A stretch of DNA of 64,000 bases, from NCBI GenBank assembly GCA_003993805.1, contig RSEF01000014.1, positions 3,597,941-3,661,940 on the forward strand. Reading direction: 5' to 3'. Positions 28,101-42,154 of the stretch are shown here, in pieces. Position 1 is the stretch's first letter, and each line of letters begins with the position of its first letter. The notes beneath the pieces were generated by a model. It did no database searches. It worked only from the letters and a program-made list of their open reading frames with translations, and was not told the DNA's origin. The translations under genes and the position numbers were made by a program. This DNA is from Himantopus leucocephalus (Eukaryota; Chordata; Aves; Charadriiformes; Recurvirostridae).

Positions 28101-30319
28101 CTCAGCACAGCAACTGGTCTTCTAGTGTCTGGTTTTTCCAGCTGTCATCCTCAAGTAGCTGTTTTTATTCTGCTATGAGAACAAATAATTAGAGACACAT
28201 CTAACATAAGCAAATATACAAAGCATTAAAAACTAAACATTTCACTGCTTAAAAATGCACCGTTCCTCAGTATGTATGTCATTGTACAAGCCATTGCAGG
28301 CTAACACACCATTGCTTCAGCTAATGTTAACGCTGTGAATAAGCTGCTTTCCTTGATGCTCTCATTAAGCCTTCTTTGCAACTACCATTTGAACACAGCA
28401 ATAGCCTTTAAAGCAAGGGAAACAGTTACACCTACATTAGTTGCCAGAAAGTTTGCTTTGCCTGCCAAACAAACCCTGCCATTACCTGTTATTTCATGAT
28501 AAACAGTCACCATGTAGAAATGCCTGTTTGCATTAGGGAACTGTAAAGAGGAAATTTCCACTTCAATACTATTCTACAGTTACTAGGAACTCCTTTCTCT
28601 TCCTGCTCTACGCTGACATATGAGACGTGCCATCACTGGCCAGTATGGAAATGCAAAGCCAGGTGGTTTAAGCTGCCAGCATGCCAGTCTCAGTCGCCAT
28701 GAACCACTACCAAAATAACATCCAGCAGAGGGGCAAATTTCTTAGGCAAATACGAGACCTTTACTAAAAAAGAGCCAATACAAGAAACTTTTTTATGGCC
28801 AGGCATGTGAGGCCCAAGATGTGAATCTGTTGCTACAGCTCCAGTCACCCAGCCAGCGAGCAGCCACATGGCAGCTGCCACATCCACCACGTTTAAGTTT
28901 ATTCCAATGGCAGCTTGAAAAGACAATGGATGCTGTCCACTCCACACAACTAACAGCAGATTTACAACAAGGCGCTCTGGAACAATGAAAGCTTTGTAGC
29001 GCTTTTTGGGGAAAGTTTTTTTAGATTATCTGTTTTAGCAATCAAAATTATTTCCTCTTATTAGGGAGCAAGGTCTCATGAGTAGTTCGCACTCAGTCTA
29101 ATCCCATTCTCCCCAACATAGAAGGGTTTTATTGTTTGTTACTCGGTTGTCTGAAGATTAGGCAATTCAAAGCTAATAACTGTGGGCACTGAGCTTTTGG
29201 ACACCTTTTCATTGGAAGATGCGCTGTGAAAAAAATTGGAAAAATAAAACGTGAGAAAGACAAAGCATTAGACCAGAATATTAAATTAGCCTCCAGTCTA
29301 AATGAAATCTAACTCTGATGCAGCAGATACGGGGGAGTGGGGAAACAACCCACAGAAATAAGGTAACAGAGACAAACCAAGAGCTTTTCAAGCAATATGA
29401 AAAACATATCCAGCGCTTCTCTTAAGAAGGGAAAAAAAAAAAGAAAAACCAACACAACCCACAACTCCACCAGCCATTACTTTTTTTTAATTGACATTTT
29501 CATTTGTTTCTCTAGAAGTAATTTCCTCCATTAGCACTTTCTCAAATGCACATAGTTTAGTACAGTTCTACTAATAAACAGGTTTTTTTTCCTCTAGGAG
29601 ACCCATTAAAGCCTCATCCTATTTAAAATTATAGTGGTGGTGTGTCACTTTTGGGTAGCCAGCCATAGAAACATCCATCTTCTAAATATATCCCTATCTT
29701 TCTTGAACACTGTTTAGAAAGGTATAGCATTGTTAAAAATTACAGTGTGGCCTTTTAAATGAACTGGTAATGGTGTTATCTAGGTATATTCAAATCCTTT
29801 TCACCCATTTCCATATAAAAAAGGCACAGAAATACAGGAAGGTATCTCATACTGCTCTAATGAACCGAGATCAGCAGTCCTATGTACGGCAACCTGCCTG
29901 TCCAGAATTTTTCTGAATAATGTGTCAACAGCACACCAGCTGGGAAACCAAGGACTTCTATTTGGATACATGTGAGACGAAAACACTACTACCACAGAAG
30001 AAGATTATTCCAGCACACCTCAAGTACTGAACCCAAGAGGGTGCTAACAGGACACAGCGTGCAAAGACAATGAATCTTCTTTTTTTACAGAACCTGAGCT
30101 GAACTTAGTCTTACCCTTCTATTAATTCCATGTCTTGGGCTGTCATAACCCATCAGGAGGAGATGGAGCCACCTCACTTCAGCTGTGTAAAAGCTGGTGT
30201 TCCAGTCTGGTCAATGAGATTCCTTCCTATATAGGGAGATACATAACTCCAGCAGGTAATTAATCCTATCCTGCAACTGATGTGTAAGCTAGATGATGGA
30301 CTGAATTGCCCCTGAAGAT
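25101..30319. other. Intergenic, no supported gene
   Basis: AT-rich single-copy sequence. Alternative downstream AATAAA hexamers for CPPED1 fall in the first 1.3 kb. Open frames at 27980-28192 (+) and 28690-28947 (-) have no recognisable content. A TGTCTTGGTTTGACC string near 26845 resembles an LTR start, but no matching 3' end was found. Confidence 0.6.
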
Positions 30320-30379
30320 GCGTCTATGACTACTGGGCTAATCTAGGTGATTCAACTCTAACCATGCTATGATTCTATG
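30320..30379 (+). mobile_element. Probable old CR1 3' tail
   Basis: The end CTAACCATGCTATGATTCTATG matches the CR1 pattern of an AACC stretch followed by tandem ATTCTATG-type octamers. The upstream bases are too diverged to set the 5' boundary, so only the tail is given. Confidence 0.45.
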
Positions 30380-31715
30380 TTTTTTACTTTAAAAATATTG
30401 GTTAACTTTCTTATATTTTTTCACATTTAATATTTTCATTTCTCATTTTGAATCAAAACCTAAATACGCAGCAACACAAAGGTCTTCTTAGCCACTCAGC
30501 CCTGTGCTGTAATGACAGAAAATGCTGTCATGTGCAAAGAGGACAATTAAAGCCAAAAAGCAGTCCACAGATCTGGTTATACCAACATGATAAGCATCCA
30601 AACACTTCTTATTGAGCCTGGTATCTTTTAGAGCTTTGGAGTCTAAACAGTGTCAGCACTACAACTTGATTTGGGATGTCTTTGGGATGAAAGCAGTTGC
30701 TCCTCCCGTACACAAATGGACCTTTTCCCAGATCATCAGCTGTGTAGAGAATTTGCAGCAACAGCTCTGTTCTTAAGAAGCATGCAATAGGAGTAGTACA
30801 TGCACATATGTTTGCACAGAAATGCAGAGTATTATGCACTAAACCCATTCCAAATAGCAGAACTTTAATCCAGACACTTATTAAAGAGGATAATGCCTCA
30901 GGTTCCTCACTTATGAGCACACTCTGATTTGGGTTTACCAAGATTCCTACTCTCACTACTTTTAATTCTGCTGAAGCACAGTTCATCCAACCCAACCACT
31001 TCTGCCCTCCATTGGTCTAGCAATTTATTTACAACCCTCCCCACATAAGAGTGAAATCGAGGTGGGATAGGAAGACTTCCCCACTATAGCCACTCCCTTT
31101 GCATCTTTTTCCTTCACTTTTTCCAAGCTGCAGCAAGGAGTCACCATTCCCACCAGGTCTCATTCCAGCCCTCCACCACAGCAGGAACAGTATAAGAGCT
31201 GATACGAACATTATACATAGACACTGTTTGTGATGTTCCTCACTGTTTTCCCTGCCACCACCTCCCTTCAAGCTCTCCCACACCTGTGGACTCATCTCAT
31301 AGTTATACACTAAATCTAAGATAGGATGGGTGAGACTCAGTGCAGTAAGGATAGGGCAGAAGTCAACATCAAGAAATGTTCACTGTTAACAACAACATAA
31401 ATACTAGCTAATATTATACATTATACATACCATACAGGTAAGGTCCCCAATTGCTCTGATGTTCACTGTGTTCAAACCAGGGCAGAGCAGCTCCTTACAG
31501 CTCCACGGATCCCATCACACCCTTTTAAGCATGCTCATACTTCAGTGAAAAAGCAGGCCAATGCAAAGCACCCCTGCTTTGACTCATGAGGTAACAGCTA
31601 TGACCTTCTACAGAACTCTACCCAATCTATTTAACTGCCAGAGAAATTTGAGATATAACTGAAGTAATATGTAGCACATGAGCCTTGTAGCTCAGCATTG
31701 TCATTTTTCACTGTG

Positions 31716-31747
31716 CCCCTCCTCCCTCCCCCGCCCCCCCGGCCCCG
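31716..31747 (-). other. C-rich tract, quadruplex-capable on minus strand
   Basis: A run of CCCC, CC, CCC, CCCCC, CCCCCCC and CCCC blocks separated by T, G or GG stands out from its AT-rich surroundings. The complement has more than four G runs of at least three with loops of one to four bases. It also contains two CpGs (at 31732-31733 and 31740-31741), but there is no wider island. Confidence 0.6.
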
Positions 31748-34700
31748 GCTCCTTCTTTTTTGACTAAAAAGCATGTTTACGAATATAATAACTGTAAAAC
31801 ATTAATCATGCTTCTAATTTAATTCATTTTAACACAGTCCTATACAGACAGTGAAGTGTTCATTACCAAAAATAAATTCCAGCAATAACTGGGATTGCTG
31901 TACTCATTCAATGCTTTTCAGTGTGTTTTGTTCAGACTGCAGATTTCTACCTTCTTCTTCAAGGTGTTTTACAATATGACACCATCAAAAACAGCGGTAA
32001 GGAAGAGGATCTATCCTTCATGAAAAATATTATTTTTATGAGTACACTGCCTCAACAGAGTAGTGATTAAGACTTTCAATCACTTTTTTCAAGGAAGCGA
32101 GGAAAAAGAGAGAAAGAACGGAGAATGCTGTTACTGTGACCCAATTTGAGAGCTGAAATAGACCAATTATTGTTTAGAGAACAGCATTCCTTTTCACTGT
32201 GTAGCAATTTAACCCAGACAATAAATGCATATTTAAAATTCAATTGATTTAAAAACATAAATGCTGCCAATCTTCCCAATCAAGAACTTTTCTTATTCCT
32301 TTCATTTGGTACACTGCCACAATAGGATAACTGAGAAGAAATATTTTGTAAAGTGTATGTCTGAACCCTGTTTTTAATAGAATTTTGTTCGCTGTGGGTA
32401 AATACAGGAGGTAGTATTTTACATATGGGTCATTCAAAATTAATTCTAAATTTTACAGTCTGCACTTTTTATATAAACTAGTTTGCATTAAAATCAGACT
32501 TCAAGACAAACTAACGATTTGACAAAAATAGAGAATCATGGATACATATCAAAGGGATGAGTCTAAACAGATCAAAAGAGTGATGGGACTATGTTAAAAT
32601 TCACCTCATAATAAGCTTTTTAGTGAAAGGACTTCTACAAATTTACTGCTTTTCCTATCTGTGCATTAGGCCATAGAGAAGTTTCCTATTTTCCTCTAGA
32701 AAAGCAGCTCATAGTGTTAGATTATTTCTAAGCCCTCTATTATCAATGCAGATATCGAATGCCTCTCCTTATCCTCCTAAGAAATAATGCAATCCTAATT
32801 TATTTCTCATTAAAGATGCATTGTACCACTAATCAGCTAAAGGTATTTTACTTGAGGCTTCTGAATTTTATTTTTAAGTCTTCAACATTTTAATTGCTTT
32901 GCTTTGCCCTTGGGTTCCTAGAAATTAAATATAAACACAAAACTTCCTGTGGAAGTAAAATATAACCCGTGAAATTTCCGTACTCTTAGACAACATTATA
33001 GCAATACAAATTTAGGCATTTACATTTGTTGCTTACTGTTTCCACTTGACTCCCTCTTCCTTGCTCCTCTCCTCTTTCTTTAAAGCAGCAAAGTAAATAA
33101 TTCTTCCCCTTGTTGACTTCAACTATTAGTTGCAACTGCTATGCTTCAGGACATTTACCTACCTCCTAGCTTTTGAGTATGCTTCTACTTCCTCCTGTCC
33201 TCCTATAATACATACTCTGAGCAGAAGATCCAGTTGTATAGGGCATAAGGACAACTGATATGCCCTGGTTAGGGAAATCTGCCTAATTAAGGCCTCAGGA
33301 CCTAGAAACAGGTATCTGCTATAAGACACAGATGTGATCTAATTCATTGCAAAGCGGGGCATTGAATTATTTAAGGTCCTTTTTATCTTTCTTACACATA
33401 TTCATCAGTATAAAGTCTTACTGTTATTTTATGTTTTGCAAATGTAGGAAGGGTATTTGTTACAGAATTCAATTATGCAACCCTTATACTGGGGTATTCG
33501 AAAACATACTATCCCCAAATGAACCCGCCACTATTCAGAAGTTTCAGTTGTAAGGAACGTTGGCACTGCAGACTCCAGGATCTGTGATCCAGAAGCATTA
33601 TTTCAGTGTCTCCCACAATGTTAGAAGGCAAAAGCTACTTAACTTTGGGACAGTGACTGCAGTCAAGGTCTTAGAAATCTCACAGTTACAGGAAGACCTG
33701 CTGATTAGCATTCCCAGTTTTAATTAAATCTGGTGCAGATACTGCCCTTGGGGACTGAAACATAGTGAAGATATTGTTCTGAAACTAGGACATAGCCTGA
33801 CAGAGCCTTAGCAGAAAAATTCTAGTTGGCCGTAAACCAGACAACGTAGTCAAGACAGACTCAGAGATGTGACAGAGGTTCCGACTCCAGCTCTGCAATC
33901 AGATCTCAGTTAACCATGGCTGCAGCGTGGAGGATAGAGGTTGACCTCATTTATTTAAGTAAAGTTACTAGCCAATATTAGAATTATTTGGCTCCTTTAG
34001 CTGGAGCAATCGATTGTTCAAGCCAAGTATTTCTTTGCTATAAAATTGTCTCCTTACAATGGAAAGATCCCCATTTCTCCTGGGGAGATAATCCTTTGCA
34101 TTACTACAGATGACTTCTCTCATTCTCCACTGGCTGTCTTCACCTTCTGCCTCAAAGATGAGCAAAAATAGAGCTTCAAGCACACATTCAGTGCAAACCT
34201 TCATGTCTCAGGTACAGTGTAAATTCTAACTGATCTTCCCACGCAGCTCACTGGTGGCTTCTTACCATTTCAACTACCACTACACAAAGGATATTTAATG
34301 ATTCCTCCCATTAAGCCTGAATGAGTGACAGCTTAAGAAAGGCCTGTTAATGAGACAGAGATCAAACTGATGCTTGATGGCAGCACTCAAAATTTTTCAG
34401 CATAATATTAAAGATGACATGTCATAGTTTACTCACAGTAGGAGTGTTAGTACACACATTCATGATGCACTTCTAACACACCACAGATTAACTGGTGAAT
34501 ATTACTGCTTATTACAAAATAATAAACATATTTAAAGGGAAATATGGGATTTGGCAAATATGATCAATTTTTAATTTTAATGACTCTTTTACTTAATGTA
34601 TTTTAAGAGAAATAAATCTCCTCTTACCCTGAAACCTACAGAAGATATCTAGGACTGTATCCCAGTGAGGAAAAGCACAGTTCTGGAAGTGTCACTGAGT

Positions 34701-36521
34701 ATACAAATCCTTAATGTAATACTTAATTATAAGGTTTCTTTCTTACCTTCTGAACTTACAGCCTTATGGGCTGAGAGGAAAGTTTGCAATTTTCTTTTAA
34801 AGTTCCTTATATACATTTAACAAGCAGAAGATGGATTGCTGGAATTTACTTTGCTCTCACGTACCTCTTTCTGGGGTGTCTCAAGACACGGCTTTATAGC
34901 TTTCTTCTCAGACGTTTACTTCTTCTTCCTCTTTGTATCAATGCTAATGGCAAGCTGTAGAAATAGTTCATTGCAAGAATTTTCTGTATTAGTACAGCAA
35001 GGACTTTATTTGTAGAAATTACTCTAAACATTTAAGCAAAATATTTGTAAATGCTATTAGTAAAAAAAAAAAAAAAATCCAAAAATTAAATTATTATTTT
35101 GACTGCATGGATGAATGCCAATTACATCTTTATTATTCTCCACTGACCAGTCAGCCCGTCTGTGGCTTTAAACATGAGCTGTCTTCTCTGTAGGAAAATA
35201 CTGGAGTAGCCCGGTACATTACAAGGCCACCGCAAATAGTTTGCCTAAACAAATCATAACCACTCATTTTCTTAAAAAAATGCACGTCAGTGTTTGCCAG
35301 GTGAGGGGAAAAAAAGGCTTCATTGTGAAGTCTCAGTTAGCATGAACTGTCAAGGTAAAGGAAAAAAAAAAATTTGAAATCTGCTTTTTTTAACACAATA
35401 AAAATACAGAGTGCATCCATCAGTACCATTTATTTCTCAGCTGCAGAACTCAACTTTTTCTTCAACATTTTTGCTTATCTTTGATTCATTACTTTAATGC
35501 TACCAGAAAACTAAATTATGTCCAGTGTTTTCATGCAGAAACTTTACAGTGCCTCCAGCTGTGCAGAGGATTTCTTAAAGTATGAGACACTGAAGCATTA
35601 CAGAGGGCACAGGATAAGCTGAGTTTCCAGGCGACTCTTGTGAATTCAGACACTGATGGTGTCCATGTAGATTCAATAAAATTATTTTAAAATAACACCT
35701 ATGCCCATTCAGAGGCTTAATAAAGAAGAAAGGATAGACTGGCACATTTTTTTTCACAGACTGAACTTTCCTTGACTGAACTCTCCCTGAAACCTGGTAC
35801 CATGACAGCAAGTAATGTTCCACTGAGTATTCAAGTGCATTGCACCTTTTTATCACCTCAGCCCTGAGTAGCTAATATTTCAGCAATGAGTACTGAACAA
35901 GACATGTGACTAATGCATTTTAATGCACTTAGAAGTCTTGATAAAAATAACCATTTATCAAAGAAAGCTTTTTAGTAAAAAAGCCTTATGAGTTTGAATA
36001 GTCTTACAGCCTGTGCAAAGTAGAACCAAGTTTCACTCAAATTAAGACTCTAAAAGCCTTCAGAAACATTATTCAAAAACATTTTGATGTGCTGGAATTG
36101 TTAGCCACTTTCTAAGTGACATCAAAGGAGGAGGAAATTAAAATCTTAGTAATCCTCTGAAATATCCTAATTTGATTACTTGACCTGGTATCAAACTGTT
36201 TGGAAGGGTTGTTATTCAGAAATGTCAGCCTGTAATCATCTCTGCTCCCGGACATTAAATTTCACTAAGCACAGTGTAAAAGTAGCAAAGGTATTGGGAA
36301 AATTTAATACCTAATATTTAGCATCAACCGAAACATGTGGAAGTGATTTTATTTCCTTACCCTACTTGTAAATTAGGACATTACTACTCTGAACTGAGGC
36401 CAATCAAATGTTATATGAATATTTTATTGAACGCATTTCATAATATGCTTTGGACAAATCAATGAATAAGTTATTTGCAGTGTCTTGCATACAGAGTAAT
36501 ACCCACAGAATCACAGAATGA

Positions 36522-36570
36522 TTATATACTGTATTATATATTATATTATATTATAATTATATGTATAATA
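36522..36570. repeat. AT-rich microsatellite (TATTATA units)
   Basis: Imperfect TTATATTATA units. The bases just before it (about 36503-36519) read CACAGAATCACAGAATG, the reverse complement of the CR1 tail octamer, so a very short CR1 end may have seeded it. Confidence 0.6.
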
Positions 36571-37609
36571 CTACATCACTTCAGAATGAGGGTAATATAT
36601 TCTTCAAATAATCATATTGTGAATTTTGCAGTGTCAACTAATTCATTCAAGCGTTTTCACCTAGCCTCGTTCAAAACCCATGACTGCTTCCTTTACCCCA
36701 TAGTTATGTCACAAAGTACCACTATTAGCCAAAATCATCCCGGATACTTTGTTTGGCTGACAAGCAGCTAAGGTGCTAGCTTTTCTTAACAGCAGGAGCC
36801 ACTCAAGCAGCAAAAAAGTGCTAGTTCTAAGCTGAAAGTAGTGTGTCCAGAGCTGGGCAATTGGTTCCTCAGCCTTTGTATACTTCTGAATTTTTCACCT
36901 ACAGGACTATTCAGTGACAGTTGGGAACATAGGAATGGCCACCTCAAAACCAAGAACTAGAGTAAGACAGCAAGGCTATCTTATGTGAGCTACAGAACAG
37001 CAATGAAGTTGTCCCTAAAGAAGGATTCTTCACTCGGTGTGCAACAGCCAATCAACACACTGAGTCAAGATATTTGTTTTTCTTTCAATTCTGCAGAATT
37101 GGGTGCCGGGCATTTAGCAACAGCCAGCACACACATGTTCCCAACCACCCAATATTTATAATGATAAAAACCAGCTGGTTGGTTAATAATGATTCGTTCA
37201 CCACTCCTAACTATACATATGCATGTAAGCTCATGTTTAAAACATTTAGGGAGGCTACCTGATTAACATGCTCATTATTCACAAAGGGGTGTGTATTTTA
37301 TCATTATAATTACCCAAGGGTAGTTTAGGATATACTCTTGGCTCGACTTTGGTCCAAAAGTTATATATTTTGTTATCTTATGTCTAAGTCAGCAACTGCA
37401 GAAGAACACATAAGACACACTGTTTTGTTTCACATCCTATTCAAGGTTAGGTACCCTCCGTGATGTCTCAGCCGTGTCCCAACCGAACCCCCTTGACAAG
37501 CTTTTAACTTCGTTCTTTCAACAAAAGGATAACAACTTCATCAAGGAGAAATATGTGCTTTTTTATCCTTTCCTATAAATCCTTTCTATCCTTCCTATAT
37601 AACCTTTAT

Positions 37610-37629
37610 AAAGGATATCAATATCCTTT
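37610..37629. repeat. Perfect inverted repeat, 9-bp arms
   Basis: AAAGGATAT, a CA spacer and ATATCCTTT form a perfect inverted repeat within a stretch containing several further ATCCTTT/ATCCTTC copies upstream. No function is implied. Confidence 0.6.
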
Positions 37630-40497
37630 TTATATATTTATGTATATATGTCAGGTTAGTGAATTAAATTGTTGAACTTTTTTTTTCTAAAAGCTCTTGT
37701 GCTTACTCTAAAGGAATTTGTGCAAGAGGAAACCAGTCAACATTTTGAATCCTCTAGAGTTCTGGTGTGCTTTTTATTAAAGGTCACTGAAAACAGAACC
37801 TACATAAGGTTAGATACAAATGTCTTTGAATGCTGAACAAGTCTGGAAGTTTCTAATTAGCTGTCAATGATCTTATAACATGTCATATTCAGTAAATGCA
37901 TAATTAGAACTCCCCTTCATCTTTACACATAAATTACACTTTGTGTTAACAAAGAAACTCCCCATGAGGTACGCTTCAGATTGCAGAGCTGCCCTCATCA
38001 TATGCTTATGACTTCACTCTCAGCAGCACGTTTTCCACTTTCTGCTGGATTATACTGTTTAAGGGAAATAGAGAGCAAGAAAGCAAAATACTGCTTTGAG
38101 ATACCAGATACACTATGGATCACCCTACCTTCTTCTGCTTAAGCTAGAGCAGATGATCAGTTTGGTTCACAGGTTTACAATACTTCTTCTGAAAGACAAA
38201 GTCATCCCTACCCTTCCAGAGTGCTCCACAGCTGAAGTCAGTTGATGAAGCATGTTGATCATCTGGTTGGATTGTTACATGCGAGACTGATCACTGTTCC
38301 TCTTGATTACTGCCACACAACACCCTCTATCCTAAGAGATTTCTTTTGAAAATGTATGCACATGGAAAAAGGCCTTTCCATACTTATGTTCAACACATGC
38401 CAGTGTCTGGTTTAAGACACAGAGAGCAACTTCAACACTGCCATCTAGCATAACATACACCAGAGAGATCTCTGTCAGCTATCACACTTTGAATGATCTT
38501 TGCAAAAAGGCCCAGCTGAAAGCCTCCACACTAGTATTGATTAAACTTGTCATTGAGCTACAAATTGTAGAAATCTTTACAAAGATATTTTCAACATTTT
38601 TCTCATGAAAAGTAGATCTGATAATCCACCTCCAGCAGACAGCAATTTTCAGTAAACATTTCCTTTTCTTTCCATTCCAGGTGGTATAATACAACTAAAG
38701 AAATCTGGATGATTGAGTGAGTTATGGAACAAAAGCATTTGTTCCAAAGACTGAAATCCACAGTCAAAATGAGGCACAGATTTTAAAAGCAACAGGAAGT
38801 GTTAACATTTCTCTGTTGCGGAGCACATCCCAATCATACAGAGGAATTGTACAAGCTTTGTTCCTATTCAAGAAAACCTATTTTTCACCACAATTGTGGA
38901 TGTAAGAATTTGTAGCCTGATGCATTTATTTTTGTGCCAATAGCCAATACACTCTCAGTCTTACCTCAATTTCATCCAGCTGAAGGCTGAAGAGAGAAAT
39001 TACGGCAGCACCTCTGGAGGACAGTGTGTATATATGGTTTCAGAAAGGACAGCAGAACAATTTGGCTGGTCCAGAACATTTGCAAAATATTTTTTCAAGT
39101 TCTGTGTCTGTAGGAGTATTTATCAAACATGCAAACATAGCACCCTCACTTTTAGTCCTCTATATCAGTTACCTAGGGGAAGATTTTGGGAGTACTAATG
39201 GAAGAAGATGGTTTCCTATCTTAGGGAAAATAAGATTTGCCAAATATTTTCATAACAATTTTTAAAATTCCCATGACAGACACTTGATTTTTTTCATTCT
39301 GTTCCAGTAAATAACTGACCAGGTTTTCAAAGTCAGCTGAGCACCAGCTATCCCAACTAATTTCTGTGATTCCATTGTATTTAAGTGCTTCAGTCAAAGC
39401 AGGATTCTTTGGGAAAAAGTCTCAGCAACCAATGATATTACACAACATGAAAAAGTGAGCTACTGAACTATGTATCCTAACACCGCTGCCAGCCTCAGCC
39501 ACACTTGCAACGCTACTGCAGGCTCTACTGTAAATACCAAGAGAGCTGCACAGTGTCAGAATAATACCTTTTAAGATGGTCAATAACTACAATAACCACA
39601 TTGTGCTACTGAGCGAAGGGACAGGAATGAAAGTGATTAACTGCAGGTTATTTTGTCTGCTGAGTACAGCTTACTTAAGTCCTATAATATAGTATCTGCA
39701 ATTCTTTTAGATTGCTTATTTTCACATTGCAAGGGAAGCAAGAAGAAAATGGATCTGCGTATGAAAGGTGGCACTTCTGAAAGCAAATGCTGGCATAGAG
39801 ACCTAAATGTTTCAAAAATATTTATACATTACTCCTTTCAAATGCCTATCTTCAGATATTGTGGTTTTCATTTGAACAGGGAATGACCTGCAGTAATTTT
39901 GGCAACTATCCATTAGTTGGATATCCATTAGAACCTAGTCACTGCCCTCCATATAGCTTTCTCCTTTATATATACAAGAACTGTCAGTATATAGTGCTAT
40001 CAGAACTGAATATGGAAAAAAGAGAAGCCTAAGGGATGCAATAGGACACAATAATCTGGAACTTCACTTCCAATCCAATTTAAAGACTGCTTATGATCAC
40101 AACTGAATTACAAAATTCCTGGCAATTTTTACTACTGTTGATTCTGGAAAAATGAGGCTAGAATAATATTGCAAGACCCTGTTTTGCCATTATCTCACTG
40201 ATTTGAACTATTGTCAATTTTTAAATGATGACAATTTCTCTGGGCTTCTTGGACACTAAAATCAAACTGGATTACATTCTTTGTCATAACAATTATATGA
40301 AACATAGATTAAGGCAGCTAAATTAACTTGTTTCAGACACACTAATAAATGTTAGATTGTACCTGCATATGCTAGATCATCACCTGATTAATTATGTTTC
40401 TACCATGTTCCTCATTAACTGTGAAACCTCTTTCGTGACTATCAATGAACATTTTTTTCTTTTGTAAAATCCAAATGAAACGTATGTTATTTTTAGA

Positions 40498-40628
40498 GTC
40501 ATAGAATCATAGAATCATTTAGGTTCGAAGAGACCTTTAAGATCATCAAGTCCAATTGTTAATGTAGCACTGTCAAGTTACCACTAAACCATGCCCCTCA
40601 GCACTACTACATGTCTTTTAAATACCTC
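40498..40628 (-). mobile_element. CR1 LINE 3' fragment, antisense
   Basis: The left end carries the reversed tail octamers (TCATAGAATCATAGAATCAT), followed by TTAGGTTCGAAGAGACCTTT, AAGATCATCAAGTCCAATTG and AAACCATGCCCCTCAGC. This is the common avian CR1 3' UTR in reverse orientation. About 130 bp; 5'-truncated. Confidence 0.88.
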
Positions 40629-41201
40629 CAGTTGGTTGCAAATACAGTAAGCAAGAGCATAATACTGTATGTTAAACTTTCTATGCAACACATTAAATCC
40701 TGGTATCCTGTGGAGACATAATCACATTAGAGCTCTAAGCACATGTAATACTTCTATTTATTGATGTGTTGGAGAAAAAGAAGTAACCTTAGTTCACTGA
40801 CATAATTTCATATTCATATACCAACTACAGAACTATGTCACATGGCAACTGGTTATACTGTCCTTCACATTGGTATTCAGTAAAGTATTCATATGCACAC
40901 AAGTCTCAAGTAAGGAAAGAGTTTGGCAGTCACTTCAGTTTGCTGAATTTCATTAGAAACAAACGAAAAAACTCATCCTAAGGCTTCCAGGATCCAAGAT
41001 GCAGACTCCTGTCCAAGATAAATGATGATAAAACTTTGATTCCAGACTCACATACTCTGTGACAAGTCCTTCACTAAGCAAGGGGCTGTAAGGGACATCA
41101 ACTACCAAGGAACGGTTTTATCAAAGCCCATCAGCAGGTTGAGCAGAAGTGCCCAAGATTGTGTCTTTCCATGGTCTAGGAGTAAGGGATGTAGATGTAT
41201 G

Positions 41202-41231
41202 TCTACTTACATACAGTAAGAAGTAAGTAGA
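41202..41231. repeat. Hairpin with 9-bp perfect arms
   Basis: TCTACTTAC at 41202-41210 pairs with GTAAGTAGA at 41223-41231 across a 12-base loop. It is short and isolated. Confidence 0.5.
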
Positions 41232-41589
41232 TGAATGTCAGTATTATGCTTTGTTAAACAGATACTGGACTGAGAAGACCCTGTAAAGGCTAAATTAACA
41301 AATGCATGAAAGCCAGCACAACCTACCACAATTGTTGGGAACTGTATCAAGGAGCATGGCCTATGTGCGTCCTTTTTGGACCTCCACGAACTATTCTGAT
41401 ACGTTAATGTGCAAGTACAGAGTTCTTCTGAAGGCAACAGAACATTCCCTAATATTGTATTACTATATTACTAAATGCTGGTTCTTTGCACTTGTACATA
41501 CTGTTGTCTGCAAAGATATCAGAAACATGATTTCACTTTGTTTCATACCTACAGACACGCTTTGTTGATATATCAGGCAACCAAAACAG

Positions 41590-41660
41590 AGAAAATTTTA
41601 TTTTGAAAGGGACCCTTGGAGGTCATCTGTCCGAACCCTGCTCAAAGCATGTACTTAAGC
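41590..41660 (-). mobile_element. Short CR1 fragment, antisense, lacking tail
   Basis: GAAAGGGACCCTTGGAGGTC, then ATCTGTCCGAACCC and TGCTCAAAGCA, match the reverse of the CR1 3' UTR (compare GGGACCTCTAGAGATCATCT in the copy at 58 kb). The octamer tail is not recognisable at the left edge. Confidence 0.7.
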
Positions 41661-42154
41661 TGAAATAAGCACATAACCTGTTCTTCCCTTGACACACAGC
41701 ATAAAATTTTTATGAAAAATAAATGCTTATTTTGGCACCCTCTGATCACAGTTCCACTTACTGTTCCATTTTTGTTAAAGAAAATACAATGATATTAAAA
41801 GGCTCACCAAACTACTTTCACGCTCTGGGTAGCGATGTTTTTTTGCAGCCATTTGATTATTGGTCTTTAAGTTGGCAAACTGAAACAAAGTGTCGCACAA
41901 ATAACACAAGTCCCAATATCTACAACAACCTAGAATTTTACTCTGGAAATTCCATTCCACTTGAAAACAGAGCTTTAAGTCCTTTGTAACAAATGGGGAC
42001 AAGGTTATTTTGTAAGAATCTACTTGTTAGCAAGTTATTTTTATTCATATAATTAAAACCGGTCTTTCTTATTTGTTCAAAGAGAATGCCAGTTTGATCT
42101 ACTGATCATAGCTTTTGTATATCCATGGTCTTCAACTTTCAGAATGCATGAATC

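Larger units (their letters stand above)
30380..40497. other. Intergenic or minus-strand intronic, no supported coding exon
   Basis: The + strand reads as A/C-biased in several places, for example near 30001 and 36001. Contents found are a C-rich tract (31716-31747), A runs (about 35061), an AT-rich microsatellite (36522-36570) and a small perfect hairpin (37610-37629). The longest open frame, 128 codons at 30609-30995 (-), is about what chance predicts. A 24-base exon-like unit on the minus strand at 34747-34770 is discussed in the findings. Confidence 0.55.

Noticed and set aside
30609..30995. 128-codon open frame on the minus strand, longest unexplained frame in the window
   Set aside because: With this AT content about one or two frames of this length are expected by chance in 64 kb over six frames. 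No domain, signal or splice context supports it.
36503..36521. CACAGAATCACAGAATG, a CR1 tail look-alike
   Set aside because: Only about two octamers are present with no adjoining CR1 body, so it is mentioned under the microsatellite and not called as an element.
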